From positions 620,001 to 684,000 of the forward strand of contig NZ_JACXZS010000001.1 of assembly GCF_014779795.1 (NCBI RefSeq): a DNA stretch of 64,000 bases, read 5' to 3'. The notes beneath the pieces were generated by a model. That model was not told where the DNA came from and made no database searches. It saw only the letters and a list, made by a program, of their open reading frames with translations. The position numbers were made by a program, and so were the translations under genes. The stretch is from Microbacterium helvum (GTDB taxonomy: Bacteria > Actinomycetota > Actinomycetes > Actinomycetales > Microbacteriaceae). Shown piece by piece: positions 32,879-40,780 of this stretch (the stretch's first letter is position 1; the number at the start of each line of letters is the position of its first letter).

Positions 32879-34549
32879 ATGGCTCGTGCGTCCCGGCGGG
32901 ACCGCGTCGCGGCGCCCCTGGCGTGGGCGGCCGGCGTCGCCGCCGTCGCGCTCGGAGCAGGGCTCGGCGAGCTCGTCGCCGCGGTGGTGTCACCCTCGTC
33001 GAGTCCGGTCGCCGCGATCGGCGGCGCGCTCATCGACCTGGCACCGCCGTGGGCGAAGGACGCCGCTATCGCCCTGTTCGGCACGGGCGACAAGGCCGCC
33101 CTGCTCACCGGCATCGCGATCGGGATGATCGTGCTCGCCGCCCTCGCCGGCTGGCTCGAGGCGCGCGTCCCGCCATGGGGCGTCGTGGTGGTCGCCGCGT
33201 TCGGCACGGGCGGCGCGATCATCGCCGTGACCCGACCCGGCGCGGGAGCGCTGGCGTGGCTGCCGGCCGTCGTCGCGGGCGCCGTCGGCGCCGTCGCGCT
33301 GGGGCTGCTGGTCAGGATGCTGCGGCCGCGACCCGCGGAGACGCCCGCTGCGCCCGCGGGCACAGAATCGGATCCGCAGGAGCGGACCGGCGCCGAGACA
33401 CGCCGTCTCGTCCCCGCCCATGACGGCGTGTCGCATCCTCCATCCGCACCTGCGGATCCACGCGAACCCGCGGCATCGCCCCCGAGCCGCCGGGCGTTCT
33501 TCGCGTGGGCGGGGGCGGCGACCGCCGTCGGCGTGCTCGCGATCGCGATCGGCGGCCTGCGCACGACCGCGTCGGCCGGCGTCGCCGCGGCGCGGCGGGC
33601 ACTGCGTCTTCCCGAGCCTCGGATGGCGGCATCCCCCGCTCCCGCCGGGGCGGAGCTCGACCTGCCGGGCCTTGCCCGCGTCGTGACGCCGAACGACCGG
33701 TTCTACCGCATCGACACGGCGCTCATCGTTCCCGAGCTCGACCCCGCCGACTGGCGACTGCGCATCCACGGCATGGTCGCGCACGAGGTCGAGCTCACGT
33801 GGGACGAACTGCTCGCGCTGCCGCTGCAGGAATCGTGGACGACGCTCACGTGCGTCTCGAACGAGGTGGGCGGCGACCTCATCGGCAATGCGCGGTGGCT
33901 CGGGTACCCGGTGCGCGAGCTGCTGGCGCGGGCAGTGCCGGACGCCGACGCCGACATGGTGCTGTCGCGCTCGATCGACGGGTTCACGGCATCCACTCCG
34001 CTCGAAGCGCTCACCGACGCGCGCGACGCGATCCTCGCAGTCGGCATGAACGGCGAGCCGCTGCCGCTGGAGCACGGCTTCCCGGTGCGGATGGTCGTGC
34101 CGGGGCTGTACGGGTATGTGTCGGCCACGAAGTGGGTCGTCGACCTGGAGGTGACCCGCTTCGACCGGGCGACGGCGTACTGGACGACCCGCGGCTGGTC
34201 GGCGCGCGGGCCCATCAAGCTCGAATCGCGCATCGACGTGCCACGCCGCGGACAGGGACTCAAAGCCGGCGAGGTGGTGATCGCGGGCGTCGCGTGGCAG
34301 CAGCAGGTGGGGATCGACGCCGTCGAGGTGCGCATCGACGAGGGCGAGTGGCGGCCCGCCACCCTGGCGGCCGCGATCTCGGACGACACCTGGGTGCAGT
34401 GGAGCATGCCCTGGGCGGCAGATAAGGGCGACCACGTCATCCAGTGCCGGGCCACCAGCAAGGCGGGCGAGGTGCAGACCGATGAGGTCGCGCCGCCGGC
34501 GCCGGACGGCGCCACCGGCTGGCACTGGCGGACGGTCTCGGTGTTCTGA
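32879..34549 (+). CDS. Membrane-anchored molybdopterin oxidoreductase (sulfite oxidase fold)
   Basis: 556 residues. Residues about 10-160 hold three or four hydrophobic helices, and a further helix lies at about 205-235 (FFAWAGAATAVGVLAIAIGG). The remainder is a sulfite-oxidase/YedY-type Moco domain facing outside: Cys in TLTCVSNEVGG (about 323) should ligate Mo. RMVVPGLYGYVSATKWV and the C-terminal dimerisation-like segment complete it. The electron donor or substrate is unknown; sulfite or protein methionine sulfoxide are possibilities. No haem partner gene is adjacent. Divergent from the ATP-grasp operon. Confidence 0.88.
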   Translation: MARASRRDRVAAPLAWAAGVAAVALGAGLGELVAAVVSPSSSPVAAIGGALIDLAPPWAKDAAIALFGTGDKAALLTGIAIGMIVLAALAGWLEARVPPWGVVVVAAFGTGGAIIAVTRPGAGALAWLPAVVAGAVGAVALGLLVRMLRPRPAETPAAPAGTESDPQERTGAETRRLVPAHDGVSHPPSAPADPREPAASPPSRRAFFAWAGAATAVGVLAIAIGGLRTTASAGVAAARRALRLPEPRMAASPAPAGAELDLPGLARVVTPNDRFYRIDTALIVPELDPADWRLRIHGMVAHEVELTWDELLALPLQESWTTLTCVSNEVGGDLIGNARWLGYPVRELLARAVPDADADMVLSRSIDGFTASTPLEALTDARDAILAVGMNGEPLPLEHGFPVRMVVPGLYGYVSATKWVVDLEVTRFDRATAYWTTRGWSARGPIKLESRIDVPRRGQGLKAGEVVIAGVAWQQQVGIDAVEVRIDEGEWRPATLAAAISDDTWVQWSMPWAADKGDHVIQCRATSKAGEVQTDEVAPPAPDGATGWHWRTVSVF

Positions 34550-34692
34550 CGCGCGCCGACGGCACCCCGACCGCCCGGGGCGATATGTCCAGGTGTGCCC
34601 GGGTTTCGCGAACCGGACGCATCCGGCCGGTGCGCCCGATAGCATGCGAGGAGGACCGGCCGCTGGGGAGCGCCGGCACCGGGGAGGTATGG

Positions 34693-35376
34693 GTGCCTGA
34701 TCCGTTGGAGCTGCTCGTCGCGCGCCTGATCGAGCTGGCGACGATCGACGAGACCACCGGCATGCGCCGGCTGCCTCCCGAGCGCGAGCTGTGCGACGCG
34801 CTCGGAATGAGCCGCGGCACGCTGCGCGAGCAGCTCGCGGTGCTCGAGCGCCTCGGCTTCCTCACGCGCACGCAGGGCCGCGGCACGTACCTCAGCAACC
34901 CGTCGTACGACTTCGTGCGCACGTTCTTCGCCATCGCGCGCGAGCTCGGGCATCTCACCGACGCCGAGTTCTCAGAATCCCGCGTGCTGCTCGAAGAGGC
35001 GCTGGCCGAGGCCGCCGCCCGCCGCGCGACCGCCGACGAGATCGCGCAGCTGCGCGCCGAGGTCGATCGCATGGTCGCCTCGCAGGCCGCCGGCGACCCC
35101 GACGAGGCGCGCGAGGCCGATGTCGCCTTCCACCGCCGCCTGCAGACGGTCGTCGACAACTCCGTGCTGCAGTTCCTGCACGAGGGCCTCAGCCACGTCC
35201 TGCGCGACGACATCGCCGCACGCCGGCTCGCCGTCGCCGAGACCGACGAGGATCGCCGGACCGACAGCATCCACTACGAGATCGTCGACGCGATCGCCGC
35301 CGGAGACCCGGCCGGCGCGCGCTCGGCGATGCGCCGCCACTTCGGCGACGTCGCCCCCGGAGTGCGGCCGGCCTGA
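34693..35376 (+). CDS. GntR-family regulator, FadR subfamily
   Basis: 227 residues from GTG 34693, with GGGGAGG at 34681-34687; the longer frame to 34585 is less likely. Winged helix: LPPERELCDALGMSRGTLRE (about 32-51) and LGFLTRTQGRGTYLS. The C-terminal helical FCD domain starts near residue 85 with metal/ligand residues in DVAFHRRLQTVVDN and HYEIVDAIAAGD. FadR-type regulators sense organic acids or amino-acid breakdown products. It converges on rocD; a role in arginine/ornithine catabolism is possible but not shown. TAGCAT near 34639 may be its -10. Confidence 0.85.
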   Translation: MPDPLELLVARLIELATIDETTGMRRLPPERELCDALGMSRGTLREQLAVLERLGFLTRTQGRGTYLSNPSYDFVRTFFAIARELGHLTDAEFSESRVLLEEALAEAAARRATADEIAQLRAEVDRMVASQAAGDPDEAREADVAFHRRLQTVVDNSVLQFLHEGLSHVLRDDIAARRLAVAETDEDRRTDSIHYEIVDAIAAGDPAGARSAMRRHFGDVAPGVRPA

Positions 35377-35400
35377 CCCGCCCGCGGGTCGGTGGCGGGT
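35376..35400. terminator. Short hairpin between GntR and rocD
   Basis: ACCCGCC (35376-35382) and GGCGGGT (35394-35400) pair across an 11-nt loop in the 24-bp convergent gap. Confidence 0.45.
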
Positions 35401-36648
35401 TCAGCCGGCGAGCACCGTCCGCAGCTGCTCGACCGCCCAGTCGAGCTCGGTCGCGCGAATGACGAGCGGCGGGGCGATCCGGATCGTCTGGCCGTGCGTG
35501 TCCTTCACGAGCACGCCACGAGCGATGAGGCGCTCGGCGACGTCGCGCCCGGTGCCGGCGGCTGGGTCGATGTCGACGCCCGCCCACAGGCCCGCGACGC
35601 GCACGGCGGTGACGCCGTGGCCGATGAGCTCCCCCAGTTTCGCCTCGAGGTGCTCGCCCAGCAGCTTCGCACGGTTCTGGAACTCTCCGGTCTGCAGCAG
35701 TTCGACCACGCGCAGTCCGACCGCCGCCGCGAGCGGGTTGCCGCCGAACGTCGAGCCGTGCTCGCCCGGGCGGATCACCCCGAGGACGTCACGATCCGCC
35801 ACGACGGCAGAGACGGGAAGGATGCCGCCGCCCAGCGCCTTGCCGAGCAGATACACGTCGGGCACGACGCCCTCGCGATCGCAGGCGAACGTCTCGCCCA
35901 CGCGGCCGAGACCGGACTGGATCTCGTCGGCGATGAACAGCACACCGTGCGCCGTGCAGATGTCGCGCACGGCACGCAGGTAGCCATCGGGCGGCAGGAC
36001 GACGCCCGCCTCGCCCTGGATGGGCTCGATCAGCACGGCCACCGTCTCGGGCGTGATCGCGGCCTCGATCGCCGCGGCGTCGCCATACGGAACCGACACG
36101 AAGCCGGGCGCGAACGGGCCGAAGCCGTCGCGCGCCGAGGCATCGTCGCTGAAGCCTACGATCGTAGTGGTGCGGCCGTGGAAGTTGCCGTGGGCGACCA
36201 CTATGGTCGCGGCATCCACCGGCACGCCCTTCACGCGGTACCCCCACGCGCGGGCGACCTTGATGCCCGTCTCGACGGCCTCGGCGCCGGTGTTCATCGG
36301 CAGCACGAGGTCCTTGCCGCAGAGCTCGGCGAGCGCCGCGGCGAAGGGACCGAGACGGTCGTTGTGGTAGGCACGGCTGGTGAGGGTGAGGCGGCCCAGC
36401 TGCTCCTGCGCGGCGGCGAGGATCGCGGGATGCCCGTGCCCGAAGTTCAGCGCCGAGTAGGCCGACAGCAGGTCGAGGTACCGCTTGCCCTCGACATCGG
36501 TCACCCATGCTCCCTCGCCGCCGGAGATGACGACGGGGAGCGGGTGGTAGTTGTGGGCGAGATGCTCGTCCTCACCGGCGATGATGCGGATCGTCGCGGT
36601 ATCGGTGAAATGCTGGTCCCCGAGTTGGTCGAGGGGCGTGGTGGTCAC
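35401..36648 (-). CDS. rocD: Ornithine--oxo-acid transaminase
   Basis: 415 residues from GTG 36648, with GGAGG upstream. A class III PLP aminotransferase turning ornithine into glutamate semialdehyde. Typical segments: LLSAYSALNFGHGHP, PMNTGAEAVETGIKVAR, HGNFHGRTTTIVGFS, EPIQGEAGVVLPPDGYL, ADEIQSGLGRVG and the PLP-lysine LLGKALGGGILP (about 261). They match ornithine aminotransferase more closely than acetylornithine aminotransferase. It follows the ddaH-like gene by 13 bp, and proline/P5C oxidation is provided by PutA at 50.8 kb. Confidence 0.92.
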   Translation of the reverse strand: MTTTPLDQLGDQHFTDTATIRIIAGEDEHLAHNYHPLPVVISGGEGAWVTDVEGKRYLDLLSAYSALNFGHGHPAILAAAQEQLGRLTLTSRAYHNDRLGPFAAALAELCGKDLVLPMNTGAEAVETGIKVARAWGYRVKGVPVDAATIVVAHGNFHGRTTTIVGFSDDASARDGFGPFAPGFVSVPYGDAAAIEAAITPETVAVLIEPIQGEAGVVLPPDGYLRAVRDICTAHGVLFIADEIQSGLGRVGETFACDREGVVPDVYLLGKALGGGILPVSAVVADRDVLGVIRPGEHGSTFGGNPLAAAVGLRVVELLQTGEFQNRAKLLGEHLEAKLGELIGHGVTAVRVAGLWAGVDIDPAAGTGRDVAERLIARGVLVKDTHGQTIRIAPPLVIRATELDWAVEQLRTVLAG

Positions 36649-36661
36649 GGGATTCCTCCGC

Positions 36662-37558
36662 TCAGCGCCGCAACTCGAGCGTGCAGCACTTGATGCCGCC
36701 GCCGCCGAGCAGCAGCTCGGACAGGTCGACGAGCACCGGGTTGTAGCCGCGCTCGCGCAGTTGCGCCTCGAAGCCGGTGGCGCGCGGCGAGATGATGACG
36801 TTCCGGCCGTCGCTGGCCGAGTTGAGGCCGAACACGGCGCCGTCGGCGTCGGCGACCTTGATCGCGTCGGGGAAGCGCGCGGCGAGCTCCTGCTGTGAGG
36901 CGGCGTCGAACGCGTGCTCGAGGTACGCGATGTTGGCCTTGTCGACGCCACCCGGGCCCTGGACGGGGTCGAGCACCGAGATCGCGGTGTCGAGGTGGTA
37001 GAAGCGCGGGTCCACCAGCGTGAGCGACACGACCTCTTTGCCGAACACGTCCGCCAGCTCGCGGTGGCTGTCGCCCGTGGAGCGGAACCCGGTGCCGGCG
37101 AGGATCGTGTCGCCGACGAGCAGGAAGTCGCCCTCGCCCTCGTTGACCTCGACCGGCTCGGCGACCTCGAAGCCGTTGTCACGGAACCAGTCCATGAACG
37201 CCGGGCCTTCGGGCACCCGCTCCTGGTATCGGAACTTCGCGCCGTACGCGACTCCGCCGATCACGAACCCGCCGTTGGCCGTGTAGACCATGTCGGGAAG
37301 CCCGGGGATCGGGTCGATCAGCTGCACGTCGTGCCCGAGCGCGATGTACGTGTCGTACAGCGTCTGCCACTGCCGCACCGCCAGAGCGGTGTCGGTGGGG
37401 TTCGCCGGCTCCATCCACGGGTTGATCGTGTAGCTCACCGTGAAGTGCTCGGGGCGGCACATCAGGTAGCTGCGGTGCTGCTGGATCCGGCCCTCGGCCC
37501 CTGAATCGGTGGGGGCCGCGGCGGTCTCGGCGGGTGCAGGCGCGATGTCGTTGGACAT
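36662..37558 (-). CDS. ddaH: Dimethylargininase / arginine deiminase-type amidinohydrolase
   Basis: 298 residues from ATG 37558, with AAGGAG ahead. The fold is the guanidino-modifying pentein. Visible signatures: MVYTANGGFVIGG (substrate Asp/Asn loop), GEGDFLLVGDTILAG, catalytic His in DPRFYHLDTAISVLD (about 190) and the Cys near the C-terminus (GGGGIKCCTLELRR). It hydrolyses methylarginines to citrulline or possibly arginine to citrulline. Coupling with rocD supports a role in arginine-derived nitrogen use. An amidinotransferase-like role is less likely. Confidence 0.85.
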   Translation of the reverse strand: MSNDIAPAPAETAAAPTDSGAEGRIQQHRSYLMCRPEHFTVSYTINPWMEPANPTDTALAVRQWQTLYDTYIALGHDVQLIDPIPGLPDMVYTANGGFVIGGVAYGAKFRYQERVPEGPAFMDWFRDNGFEVAEPVEVNEGEGDFLLVGDTILAGTGFRSTGDSHRELADVFGKEVVSLTLVDPRFYHLDTAISVLDPVQGPGGVDKANIAYLEHAFDAASQQELAARFPDAIKVADADGAVFGLNSASDGRNVIISPRATGFEAQLRERGYNPVLVDLSELLLGGGGIKCCTLELRR

Positions 37559-37689
37559 GTGTCTCCTTGCGAAGTACGGCGGACGCTGTCCACAGGCCCG
37601 GCGGCTCCGTCTCACTCGGTCCAGAGTGCGGCGAAGAGCAGTCCCGGGCACGCCGGTCCTATTCTCTCACGCCCCCTGCATGGGGCCTG

Positions 37690-37722
37690 GGAGTGAGGAG
37701 AGGGATGCCGCATCCTCACTCC
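37690..37722 (-). terminator. Hairpin over the stop of the MDR oxidoreductase
   Basis: GGAGTGAGGA (37690-37699) and TCCTCACTCC (37713-37722) form a perfect 10-bp stem that covers the stop codon at 37716-37718. The loop contains the palindrome GGATGCCGCATCC. Confidence 0.5.
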
Positions 37723-38741
37723 GCGATCACCACGACCTTGCCCGCCACGTGGCCGTCGGCGACGTGCGCGAGCGCGTCGCGCGCGTCGGCGAACGCGAAG
37801 CGCCGCTCGATCACGGGATCGAGCTCGCCCGAGACGGCGAGCGCGACGAGGGCGGCCAGCACGCGGGGCTTCGGGGTCGCGGCGAGCGGCACGAGGGTAC
37901 GCCGCGAGCCGATCGACAGCAGCCCGGCCCGCAGCAGACGCCCGATCGGTCCGAGCACGCGACCGCCCTCGCCCGAGACGAGCACGACGCGGCCGCCGTC
38001 GCGCACGAGGCGACGAAGCTCGCGCAGCGGCGCGGCGCCGGCGATGTCGATGACCGCGTCGAACTCGTGCTCGCCGAGCTCGGGCGACCCCGGCTGCACG
38101 CGGTGATAATCGAAGGTCCTTGACGCGCCGAGGGACTCGACGAGCGATCGGTTGCGCTCGCCGCACAGCGCCCACACGTCGGCACCGCGCAGGGCAGCCA
38201 GCTGCACCGCGAACGTGCCGACGCCGCCGGACGCGCCGATCACGAGCACCCGCGCATGGTCCGGGCCTGCGCCGTCGACGGATCCGAGCCGGGCGAGCTC
38301 GAGGGCCTGCCACGCCGTCCCGCCGGCGACCGGCAGCGTCGCCGCGAGCACGGCGTCGAGACCGGGCGGGCGCGCCACGAGCCGCGACGCCGGCGCGAGG
38401 GCGTACCCGGCGAGCGCGCCGCCGGCCAGCTCGCCGACGACCTCGTCGCCCACCGCGAGCCCCGTCACGCTGTCGCCGACGGCGACCACGGTGGCGGCGG
38501 CATCCATCCCCCGCACCGGCTGGCGCGGCCGACGCATGCCGAACGCGAGGCGCACGAGGAGCGGCTCACCGCGCATGACGCGGATGTCGCCGTTGTTGAG
38601 GCCGGTCGCACGCAGGCGCAGCAGCACCTGGCCGCGATCGGGAGAGGGCACGGCGACCGTCTCGAGCGAGACGGCGTCGGCGTCGCCGTAGCGATGCTGC
38701 CGCCAGGCGGGCATGGTGGCGGTGGTCGTCGGGGTGCGCAT
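37716..38741 (-). CDS. Medium-chain dehydrogenase/quinone-reductase-type oxidoreductase
   Basis: 341 residues. N-terminal GroES-like domain (LLRLRATGLNNGDIRVMRGE, GMDAAATVVAVGDSV) and an NAD(P)-binding Rossmann domain with VLVIGASGGVGTFAVQLA (about 165-182). There are no structural-zinc cysteines, so it is a zinc-free quinone reductase-like NADPH enzyme. It starts 1 bp after the XRE stop, in an operon with the XRE regulator and a membrane protein. An alternative internal start is ATG 38714 (MPAWRQHRYG). Substrate unknown. Confidence 0.86.
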   Translation of the reverse strand: MRTPTTTATMPAWRQHRYGDADAVSLETVAVPSPDRGQVLLRLRATGLNNGDIRVMRGEPLLVRLAFGMRRPRQPVRGMDAAATVVAVGDSVTGLAVGDEVVGELAGGALAGYALAPASRLVARPPGLDAVLAATLPVAGGTAWQALELARLGSVDGAGPDHARVLVIGASGGVGTFAVQLAALRGADVWALCGERNRSLVESLGASRTFDYHRVQPGSPELGEHEFDAVIDIAGAAPLRELRRLVRDGGRVVLVSGEGGRVLGPIGRLLRAGLLSIGSRRTLVPLAATPKPRVLAALVALAVSGELDPVIERRFAFADARDALAHVADGHVAGKVVVIAE

Positions 38742-38742
38742 G

Positions 38743-38958
38743 TCAGCCCTCCGGGTAGTCGAAGAGGTCGTCGAGCCCGACGCCGAAGGCGCGGGCCAGC
38801 TGGAAGGCGAGTTCGAGGCTGGGCGAGTAGCGCCCCTGCTCGATCGCGATGAGGGTCTGCCGCGTCACACCCACGGCGCGGGCGAGATCGGCCTGCGTCA
38901 TGCCGGCGGCCTCGCGCGTCGCGCGGATGGAGTTGGTGACCCGCGTGGGCTTGACCAT
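38743..38958 (-). CDS. XRE-family helix-turn-helix regulator
   Basis: 71 residues from ATG 38958, overlapping the upstream membrane-protein stop (ATGA). Essentially one helix-turn-helix domain: [20 protein letters not shown] and [20 protein letters not shown]. Such small XRE proteins with an adjacent membrane protein (YozG-like pairs) are common. The strong inverted repeat at 39411-39471 around the operon promoter is its likely binding site. Confidence 0.9.
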   Translation of the reverse strand: MVKPTRVTNSIRATREAAGMTQADLARAVGVTRQTLIAIEQGRYSPSLELAFQLARAFGVGLDDLFDYPEG

Positions 38959-39392
38959 CAGACGAGCCCGCGGCGGTAGGCGATGACGCTCGCGATGCCG
39001 CCGACGATCGACGACACCGCGAAGCCGAAGAACATCGTGTTGGCGATCCAGAACCAGTCCGCTTCGAACGCGCACAGCACGATCACGCCGAGTCCGGCGA
39101 TCACGAGGAACGCCTGCCCCACCCTGGTCGACATGTGGGCGATGTCGCGGTCGCGCTGATCGCTCGTGCCGACGCCGTCAGGGTCCCGCATGCCGGCGAC
39201 GATGCCCCAGGCGATGCTGACGACGATCGCCGCGACGATGCCGCCGCCGATGACCCACAGCATCAGCGGCACCCAATCGGTCTCCGCCAGCGGACCGCCG
39301 CCGGCCTGCTGAAGCACGAGCACGACGTAGACGATCACGCCGACGATGCTCACGATGAGACTCGCCCAGATGTTGCGCTCTTCGTAGACCAT
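38958..39392 (-). CDS. Four-helix membrane protein paired with an XRE regulator
   Basis: 144 residues with four hydrophobic segments (about 9-28, 40-64, 92-107, 113-138) and short charged loops ([17 protein letters not shown]). GGAGGG precedes ATG 39392. First gene of a three-gene operon. Function unknown; the coupling to a small XRE regulator resembles the DUF2178-type membrane protein/regulator pairs. Confidence 0.72.
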   Translation of the reverse strand: MVYEERNIWASLIVSIVGVIVYVVLVLQQAGGGPLAETDWVPLMLWVIGGGIVAAIVVSIAWGIVAGMRDPDGVGTSDQRDRDIAHMSTRVGQAFLVIAGLGVIVLCAFEADWFWIANTMFFGFAVSSIVGGIASVIAYRRGLV

Positions 39393-39410
39393 GACTCCAC
39401 CCTCCGGCCA

Positions 39411-39471
39411 TGTAAAGAATCTTTGACATGAGGTTAGGTCGACGCGAGTGTGATGTCAAGGATTCTTTACA
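39411..39471 (-). promoter_or_regulatory. Paired operator and promoter of the membrane/XRE/MDR operon
   Basis: TGTAAAGAATCTTTGACAT (39411-39429) is repeated inverted at 39453-39471 with a single difference (18 of 19). On the minus strand TTGACA (39459-39454), 17 bp and TAACCT (39436-39431) form the promoter. One arm covers the -35 and the other lies just past the -10. Autoregulation by the XRE protein is inferred. Confidence 0.8.
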
Positions 39472-39526
39472 TTGCCTCGAGCGGCGCAGCTCGGCCACAA
39501 TGAGGAACGGCGGGCGGAACGGTCCT

Positions 39527-39538
39527 TACAACGTTGTA
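39527..39538 (+). promoter_or_regulatory. Operator TACAACGTTGTA of the arabinan LacI gene
   Basis: A perfect 12-bp palindrome 57 bp before the LacI start. Near-identical sites (48786-48797, 48864-48875) flank the arabinan operon promoter, tying this regulator to that operon and suggesting autoregulation. Confidence 0.75.
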
Positions 39539-39594
39539 GGCTCGGAGGGCGCCGACCGGGGAGCCGACGGCATCGAGGCGATCGGGGGTGGGCG

Positions 39595-40611
39595 ATGGCG
39601 GCAACGCTGCACGACGTCGCGCGCCTGGCCGGCGTGTCGATCAAGACCGTGTCGAACGTCATCAACGACTACCCGCACATCCGCCCCACCACCAAGGAGC
39701 GCGTCGAAGCCGCGATCGCCGAGCTGGGCTACACCCCCAACCTCACCGCGCGCAGCCTGCGCTCCGGGCGCACCGGGTCGATCGCACTGGCCGTCCCCGA
39801 CCTCGCGCTCGCCTATTTCGCCGAGCTGGCGGCATCCGTCATCGCCGCGGCCGAGGCCTCGGGTTTCGTCGTCACGATCGAGCAGACCGGCAGCGGCGGG
39901 CGGCAGCGCGAGCTCGACCTGCTCACGAGCCCGCGCCGCAAGATGAGTGACGGCCTGATCTTCAGCCCGCTCGAGATGAGCCAGGACGACGTCGCGCACC
40001 TGGACGTCGACTACCCGCTGGTGCTGCTCGGCGAGCGCATCTTCGAGGGGCCCACCGACCACCTCACGATGCGCAACGTCGAGGCCGCGCGCGCCGCCAC
40101 CGAGTACCTGATCGACTCGGGCCGGCGCCGCATCGCCATCGTCGGCGCCCACGAGGGCGAGCTGATCGGCTCGGCCGCCCTGCGCCTGCAGGGCTATCGC
40201 GAGGCGCTCGAAGCGCGCGGCATCCCGTTCGACGGCCGCCTCATCGGCGGCTCCATCGAATGGCACCGCGCCAACGGCGCCCGGTCGATGCGCGAGATCA
40301 TCGAGCGGGGCGTCGGCTTCGACGCCGTGTTCGCCCTGAACGACACGCTCGCCTTCGGTGCCATGCGCGCTCTGCAAGAGGCGGGGCTCCGCGTGCCCGA
40401 CGACGTCGCCGTCATGGGCTTCGACGACATCGACGAGGCCCGGTACTCGATCCCCTCGCTCACAACCGTGGACCCCGGGCGCGCCTGGATCGCCCGCACC
40501 GCGGTGTCGGCCGTCATCGAGCGCATCGAGGGTCTCGGCGCTCCCCCGCGCCTGCTGCTCGCCGACTTCGAGATCGTGCAGCGCGAGTCGGCTCCAGCCG
40601 TCGCCCGCTGA
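39595..40611 (+). CDS. LacI-family regulator of arabinan utilisation
   Basis: 338 residues from ATG 39595; the longer frame would include the operator. Helix-turn-helix TLHDVARLAGVSIKTVSNVI, hinge NLTARSLRSGRTGSIALAVP, sensor domain with VMGFDDIDEARYSIPSLTTV. It converges on the arabinan operon, and operator copies are shared with that operon's promoter. The inducer is presumably arabinose or an arabino-oligosaccharide, which is inference. Confidence 0.9.
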   Translation: MAATLHDVARLAGVSIKTVSNVINDYPHIRPTTKERVEAAIAELGYTPNLTARSLRSGRTGSIALAVPDLALAYFAELAASVIAAAEASGFVVTIEQTGSGGRQRELDLLTSPRRKMSDGLIFSPLEMSQDDVAHLDVDYPLVLLGERIFEGPTDHLTMRNVEAARAATEYLIDSGRRRIAIVGAHEGELIGSAALRLQGYREALEARGIPFDGRLIGGSIEWHRANGARSMREIIERGVGFDAVFALNDTLAFGAMRALQEAGLRVPDDVAVMGFDDIDEARYSIPSLTTVDPGRAWIARTAVSAVIERIEGLGAPPRLLLADFEIVQRESAPAVAR

Positions 40612-40648
40612 CGCTCGCGCCCCGCGCGCGCTCGTCACGTCTTCCGCC

Positions 40649-40725
40649 CCCCTCTCGTTCATCCGTCACAGATGTACGCGCGAGGGCCGGAATCGCGTAC
40701 ATCTGTGACGGCTGAACGGGAGGGG
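40649..40725. terminator. 77-bp near-perfect inverted repeat between convergent genes
   Basis: A 32-nt arm ending GTCACAGATGTACGCG (40649-40680) pairs with CGCGTACATCTGTGAC and its continuation (40694-40725), 30 of 32 positions complementary. It sits between the LacI gene and the arabinan operon's last gene and can fold in both directions. It may be a mobile-type palindromic repeat used as a terminator. Confidence 0.7.
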
Positions 40726-40732
40726 AGGGACG

Positions 40733-40769
40733 GATGCCGCGGCCCGCGGCCTACCGCAGCGCCCGGGAC
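40733..40769. repeat. GGATGC inverted repeat
   Basis: GGATGCCGCG and CGCGGCATCC face each other across a GC-rich spacer just before the stop of the GH43 lipoprotein gene. Another member of the GGATGC palindrome family. Confidence 0.5.
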
Positions 40770-40780
40770 GCGGCATCCGG

